This document shows positions 14,550 to 17,323 of a stretch of 17,323 nt of DNA, piece after piece. The notes beneath the pieces were generated by a model. It was given only the letters and a program-made list of their open reading frames with translations. It had not been told where the DNA came from and made no database searches. The DNA comes from Acidithiobacillus sp. (GTDB lineage Bacteria; Pseudomonadota; Gammaproteobacteria; Acidithiobacillales; Acidithiobacillaceae). Every line of letters starts with the position of its first letter. The stretch's first letter is position 1. The stretch spans positions 1-17,323 of the forward strand of contig JAPTWR010000187.1 of the NCBI GenBank assembly GCA_028065135.1, read 5' to 3'. Position numbers and translations under genes: made by a program.

Positions 14550-16130
14550 GTGGAAGATATTATTCATAACTCTATGACCAATTTTGGAACGGGACACATT
14601 TTTGATGGGATACCAGATAAATCTCTTCCAGACAAACTGATTCCGTTGAATTTACAAAAGCTCATATATGCCTATCAGCATAAAACAGCGTCACCAACAC
14701 CAACGATTTTTTTAGCTCTAATGACAGTATTGTCGGCAGTTTATAGTTCGAATATTGATGTGGAAGGCCTGTCAGGAAGAAGAATTCCTTTAAATTTCTA
14801 CGGGTTAATTATGAGCGGAACAGGCGACGGAAAGTCATCAGCAGTCTCTGCAGTTCTAGCTCCAGTTTTGGAATTTGAAAAAAAAATAAACGAATCATAC
14901 GTTAGAAATATGATTGATTTCAAGGCAGAAAAAATTATTTTTAATAAACAACAAAAAGTGCTCGAGAAGCGCCTCGAAAAAGCAATTGAAAACGAGTCAA
15001 AAGGTCGAATACTATTGAATGAAAAAATTCATGAGCATCTTCAAGAATGTCCCAAAGAACCGATTTCACCTAAAATTTTGCTGACGGACGCATCACTGAG
15101 AGGTCTTCGAGATGCACTGGTCGATTCGGGGGGGTCAAATGCTACACTACTGGTAAACCCCGATGCAGCAGGGATGATCAATGATATGCTATTAAAATAC
15201 GCATCAAATTTTTGCGGTGCATGGTCTGGAGACCCTATAAATATTGTACAAGCGCATGTAAAAATATATGCGCCGCATCCCAGGTTATCAATGCTGCTTA
15301 TGGTTCAGCCAGAGCTCGTAGAAGATATATTAGATAACGATCATAAATTTATAACTTCAGGTTTGGCAGCTCGGTTTTTCATTTACAATCCAGCTTCACT
15401 GATAGGACAGAAACAAAAATTTTATGAACCACTCAACGATGAACAAGTTAAAACAATTGAAGAGTGGGAAAATTACATAACCCACGCTCTGGAAAAAAAC
15501 AGATTTTACCATATTGCAGTTGGTGATACTTTTCAGAAAGATGTCATTAAATTAGATAATGATTGCATAAAGTTTCTTAAAGATCACAATGTGCGTTTAG
15601 ACAGCTACATGGCTAGTGAACACAATGAATTTGATGATATAAAATGGTTTGCCGTAAGGATTGTTGAACATTCTTGCAGGATTGCTGCGCACTTTGAGCT
15701 TTTTAATAATCCTGATTCTCGAATTATTAGTTTTCGTCACCTGATAATGGCATTCGATTTAACACTATCTTATGCGCGCTCTTTGAGTCACATTTCAAAT
15801 CCAGATAGGCCTAAATTATCAACCATTATAAAAGCACAGAAAATATTATCATTCTTGCTTACCAAAAAGAAATATTACAGAGAAGTGGTTGCTCAAAATG
15901 GTGTTTCGTATAATGTAATAAGAATGGACCAGTTCCAAAGAAATAGTCCGGTCAGAAAAAAATCAGAGTATAACGAAGCACTAAGATTGTTAGAGCAACA
16001 TAAAATTATCAGTGTTGAAGACGCAAATCTTCCTAATGGAATGCGCTTTGTGAATACCACCGTGATATATATATTGCAGGATTCGCCTTATATATATAAA
16101 AATCTAGAATTTAACCCTTCGAATTTTTGA
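14550..16130 (+). CDS. DUF3987 / YfjI-like P-loop protein of a satellite or island
   Basis: The 526-residue protein fits DUF3987 (YfjI-like), found in P4-like satellites, prophages and islands and often next to primase or AlpA genes. Its N-terminal region (about 45-100) reads TPTIFLALMTVLSAVYSS, then a Walker A, GTGDGKS (90-96). A charged coiled-coil stretch follows (about 125-170). Later come TDASLRGLRDALVDSGG (about 180-200), a GLAARFFIYNPASL segment typical of the family's C-terminal ATPase part, and an amphipathic C-terminal region that may be winged-helix. GTG 14550 has GAGGT with 5-nt spacing; ATG 14574 is the alternative. The gene is much more AT-rich than the umuC or YqaJ genes, a sign of separate acquisition. 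Its exact role is unproved, perhaps replication or helicase loading. Confidence 0.85.
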   Translation: MEDIIHNSMTNFGTGHIFDGIPDKSLPDKLIPLNLQKLIYAYQHKTASPTPTIFLALMTVLSAVYSSNIDVEGLSGRRIPLNFYGLIMSGTGDGKSSAVSAVLAPVLEFEKKINESYVRNMIDFKAEKIIFNKQQKVLEKRLEKAIENESKGRILLNEKIHEHLQECPKEPISPKILLTDASLRGLRDALVDSGGSNATLLVNPDAAGMINDMLLKYASNFCGAWSGDPINIVQAHVKIYAPHPRLSMLLMVQPELVEDILDNDHKFITSGLAARFFIYNPASLIGQKQKFYEPLNDEQVKTIEEWENYITHALEKNRFYHIAVGDTFQKDVIKLDNDCIKFLKDHNVRLDSYMASEHNEFDDIKWFAVRIVEHSCRIAAHFELFNNPDSRIISFRHLIMAFDLTLSYARSLSHISNPDRPKLSTIIKAQKILSFLLTKKKYYREVVAQNGVSYNVIRMDQFQRNSPVRKKSEYNEALRLLEQHKIISVEDANLPNGMRFVNTTVIYILQDSPYIYKNLEFNPSNF

Positions 16131-16172
16131 CGCCATCTGTCATGCTTCTTTTGCCTTCTTCAGGTAATAAAG

Positions 16173-16226
16173 TGTCACAGACAAAAAAGCCCCGCACAAG
16201 TGCGAGGCCTTTTATGATCTGTGACA
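16173..16226. terminator. Bidirectional terminator with extended outer arms
   Basis: The core stem GCCcCGCAC (16189-16197) pairs with the GTGCGaGGC segment ending at 16208, around a short loop. It has an A-run on the left (16183-16188) and a T-run on the right (16210-16213), so it serves both the DUF3987 gene and the convergent AlpA-like gene. Outside this, TGTCACAG (16173-16180) and CTGTGACA (16219-16226) are perfect 8-bp inverted arms, giving an unusually long nested structure. Confidence 0.85.
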
Positions 16227-16228
16227 GC

Positions 16229-16561
16229 TTACGGATCATCGTACATCTTTTCGAGAAAATTCAAGAGTAATCTGCGATTAAATTTACGAAGTTTCACGCC
16301 AAATCGTTCGGGCTTCGGGAACTCCTTCCAGTAGTATTTGCCGTCTGGTTCTGTCCATCTCCGAATTGTGGAGGGTGACACCCCAAACATCTTTGCCGTC
16401 TGCTTAAGATTTAATATTTCGGGAATCTGAGGCAGGCTTTGCCTTTTCTTCCCATTTTTATCGATTTCAGCACCATTAACCGCTGGTTTTTTCTCTGAAA
16501 TTTGCGCTGATTGCGCTGCATCATCATCAATGAGATCGCCGCTATGATTGCGGTGATCCAT
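16229..16561 (-). CDS. AlpA/excisionase-like DNA-binding protein
   Basis: The 110-residue protein ends in a MerR-like winged helix of the AlpA/Xis type. The helix-turn-helix is at 51-70 (LNLKQTAKMFGVSPSTIRRW) and the wing at 79-95 (KEFPKPERFGVKLRKF), followed by a helix to the end. AlpA proteins activate integrase genes or direct excision of P4-like islands. Residues 1-45 are polar, acidic then Lys-rich, and probably flexible. The ATG at 16561 has only a weak GGTGG sequence about 9 nt upstream. A start nearer the domain is possible, but no better site is visible. It converges on the DUF3987 gene with a shared terminator. No integrase is seen, so if this is an island regulator its target lies outside the window or is lost. 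Confidence 0.82.
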   Translation of the reverse strand: MDHRNHSGDLIDDDAAQSAQISEKKPAVNGAEIDKNGKKRQSLPQIPEILNLKQTAKMFGVSPSTIRRWTEPDGKYYWKEFPKPERFGVKLRKFNRRLLLNFLEKMYDDP

Positions 16562-16916
16562 CCCGAGTTACCACCCTGAAAACAAGCATAAAACCTCCGA
16601 TTCTTTGAAGAATGATGAAGCAACATGTATTCACCACTTGTTATGATGATCGCCTTATGCTCGTCATGTCAAGTAATGCCGCCCAGTGACTATTTCCTGA
16701 GAAAATATGGATATACCTCCATGTGTATAAGCGAATGCGATGTCTGAAATGTTGAGGGGTGGTTGCTACCTTATATCCGCCGTTTAATGCAGGATAATCT
16801 GCATGCGGGGCCTGATGGAATCCGCCGGAAGATCAGCTGTTGATGCGAGTCGAACTAGGAGTGTCGCATGACTAGCATACTGTCGTTAGTCTTTTTTCAG
16901 TCGATTGCCGGGGTCA

Positions 16917-16928
16917 TATAGGCCTATA
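16917..16928. repeat. 12-bp perfect palindrome
   Basis: TATAGGCCTATA is self-complementary over 12 bp in otherwise non-coding DNA. It may be an operator. Function unknown. Confidence 0.5.
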
Positions 16929-17074
16929 CGCGCATTACAGTCGCAGATCTATGATGCCCGAGGATTCAATGCGATGGTGGACGCTGTATGCAGCGAAAAT
17001 CCTCAACTAACAGTAATCCGTATGACTGCTCCGCATTCTCTTCAACCTGGATAAACAATGCTCTATGCATATTG

Positions 17075-17098
17075 ATGCCGTCTTAATCAGACGGGCAT
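17075..17098. repeat. Hairpin with one bulged base
   Basis: ATGCCGTCT (17075-17083) and AGACGGGCAT (17089-17098) pair around TAATC with a single extra G. A short T-containing tract (TATTTC) follows on the plus strand, so it could be a weak terminator, but no upstream gene requires one. Confidence 0.5.
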
Positions 17099-17222
17099 TA
17101 TTTCAGATTGTTCAGTTGTTAGACCTGTAGGTTAGGCTATGCATGGGCCGGGCGTTGCTGACGAAGCGAATGCGGCTGTGACGATGTTTATGGTTTGCTA
17201 GTGTAGTGTTGCATTCTTGGTG

Positions 17223-17234
17223 AACCTTAAGGTT
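17223..17234. repeat. 12-bp palindrome just upstream of the IS630-type start
   Basis: AACCTTAAGGTT is a perfect palindrome 49 bp before the transposase start codon. It follows a TTGGTG -35-like hexamer and precedes an AT-rich TGATAAAAT block. It may lie in the terminal region or the promoter of the insertion sequence. Confidence 0.5.
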
Positions 17235-17282
17235 AATGATGATAAAATAGCTCCATGTTGAGGGTATGAATGGAGTCGAGCC

Positions 17283-17323
17283 TTGCGAGTTGCGCCCACA
17301 GTCACTTTAACCAGCGAAGAGCG
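17283..17323 (+). CDS. N-terminus of a probable IS630-family transposase (truncated by window edge)
   Basis: From TTG 17283 the frame reads (M)RVAPTVTLTSEER and continues off the right edge. This matches the N-terminal pattern of IS630-family transposases, which often begin MRVAP-x-(I/V)-x-L-(T/S)-x-EER. A GGAG ribosome-binding site (17272-17275) lies 7 nt upstream of the TTG, supporting the start. Only 13 full codons are visible, so the DDE core cannot be examined. A competing frame from ATG 17270 is also open to the edge but resembles nothing known. Confidence 0.55.
   Translation, partial: MRVAPTVTLTSEE

Larger units (their letters stand above)
16562..17282. other. 721-bp segment without an intact gene; hairpins and a possible coding relic
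   Basis: No complete gene is supported. The plus frame from ATG 16676 to a TGA at 16841-16843 is interrupted by one TGA (16745). On either side it reads protein-like: PSDYFLRKYGYTSM before it, EGWLLPYIRRLMQDNLHAGP after it. This may be a decayed gene end. Inverted repeats are ATGCAG/CTGCAT (16787-16804), TATAGGCCTATA (16917-16928) and the ATGCCGTCT/AGACGGGCAT hairpin (17075-17098). No tRNA or clear attachment site was found. The right end leads into an IS630-type start. Confidence 0.4.

Noticed and set aside
14389..14577. Small plus-strand ORF before the DUF3987 gene
   Set aside because: It has only TTG/GTG starts, no ribosome-binding site, overlaps the supported start at 14550, and the frame is open simply because the DNA is AT-rich.
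16562..17282. CRISPR array, tRNA or attachment-site search in the gene-free segment
   Set aside because: No regularly spaced repeats, cloverleaf or tRNA 3' end was seen. The inverted repeats are unrelated to each other.

Overview
This 17.3 kb window looks like a mosaic accessory region (integrated element, genomic island or plasmid segment) of a Gram-negative proteobacterium. The supporting evidence is a UmuD/UmuC pair of gammaproteobacterial type with a C-terminal DUF4113 tail, a VapBC pair, plasmid/phage recombination genes (YqaJ exonuclease, DUF932, a Cys-cluster protein), an AlpA-type regulator with a DUF3987 protein, and pieces of IS5- and IS630-family transposons. The gene set reminds me of Acidithiobacillus mobile elements. 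That is an impression from memory and has not been tested; no rRNA, tRNA or housekeeping gene is present to fix the taxonomy.

Layout. (1) 1-2230, mostly minus strand: a short-chain dehydrogenase, the broken left end of an IS5-family element, and an intact vapBC operon with a clear promoter and a palindromic operator. (2) 2231-6366: an unrecognised 230-residue protein on the minus strand, divergent from a plus-strand SOS-mutagenesis operon. That operon starts at a 20-bp palindrome resembling a LexA box, followed by an unknown 84-residue ORF, umuD and umuC, with a J-domain-like protein downstream. (3) 6681-9797: a 1038-residue membrane-anchored NACHT NTPase with one N-terminal membrane helix and a cluster of C-terminal membrane helices. 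It is the best candidate in the window for a poorly described, probably anti-phage, system. (4) 10021-13363, minus strand: a recombination/plasmid-maintenance module whose units are separated by strong intrinsic terminators (split zinc ribbon with a glycine zipper, then DUF932, then YqaJ exonuclease coupled by ATGA to a Cys-cluster protein). (5) 13753-14229: a cupin-5 (DUF985) protein. (6) 14550-16561: an AT-rich pair, a DUF3987/YfjI-like NTPase and a convergent AlpA-like DNA-binding protein sharing a bidirectional terminator, which suggests a nested satellite or island fragment. (7) 16562-17323: about 720 bp without an intact gene, then the first codons of a probable IS630-family transposase running off the edge.

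How the parts may work together (inference): the YqaJ module would support recombination of the element, umuDC would give damage-inducible translesion synthesis, vapBC would stabilise the DNA, and the NACHT protein would defend the host or the element against phage by a membrane-located response. No integrase, relaxase or replication initiator is visible, so the window is only part of a larger element.
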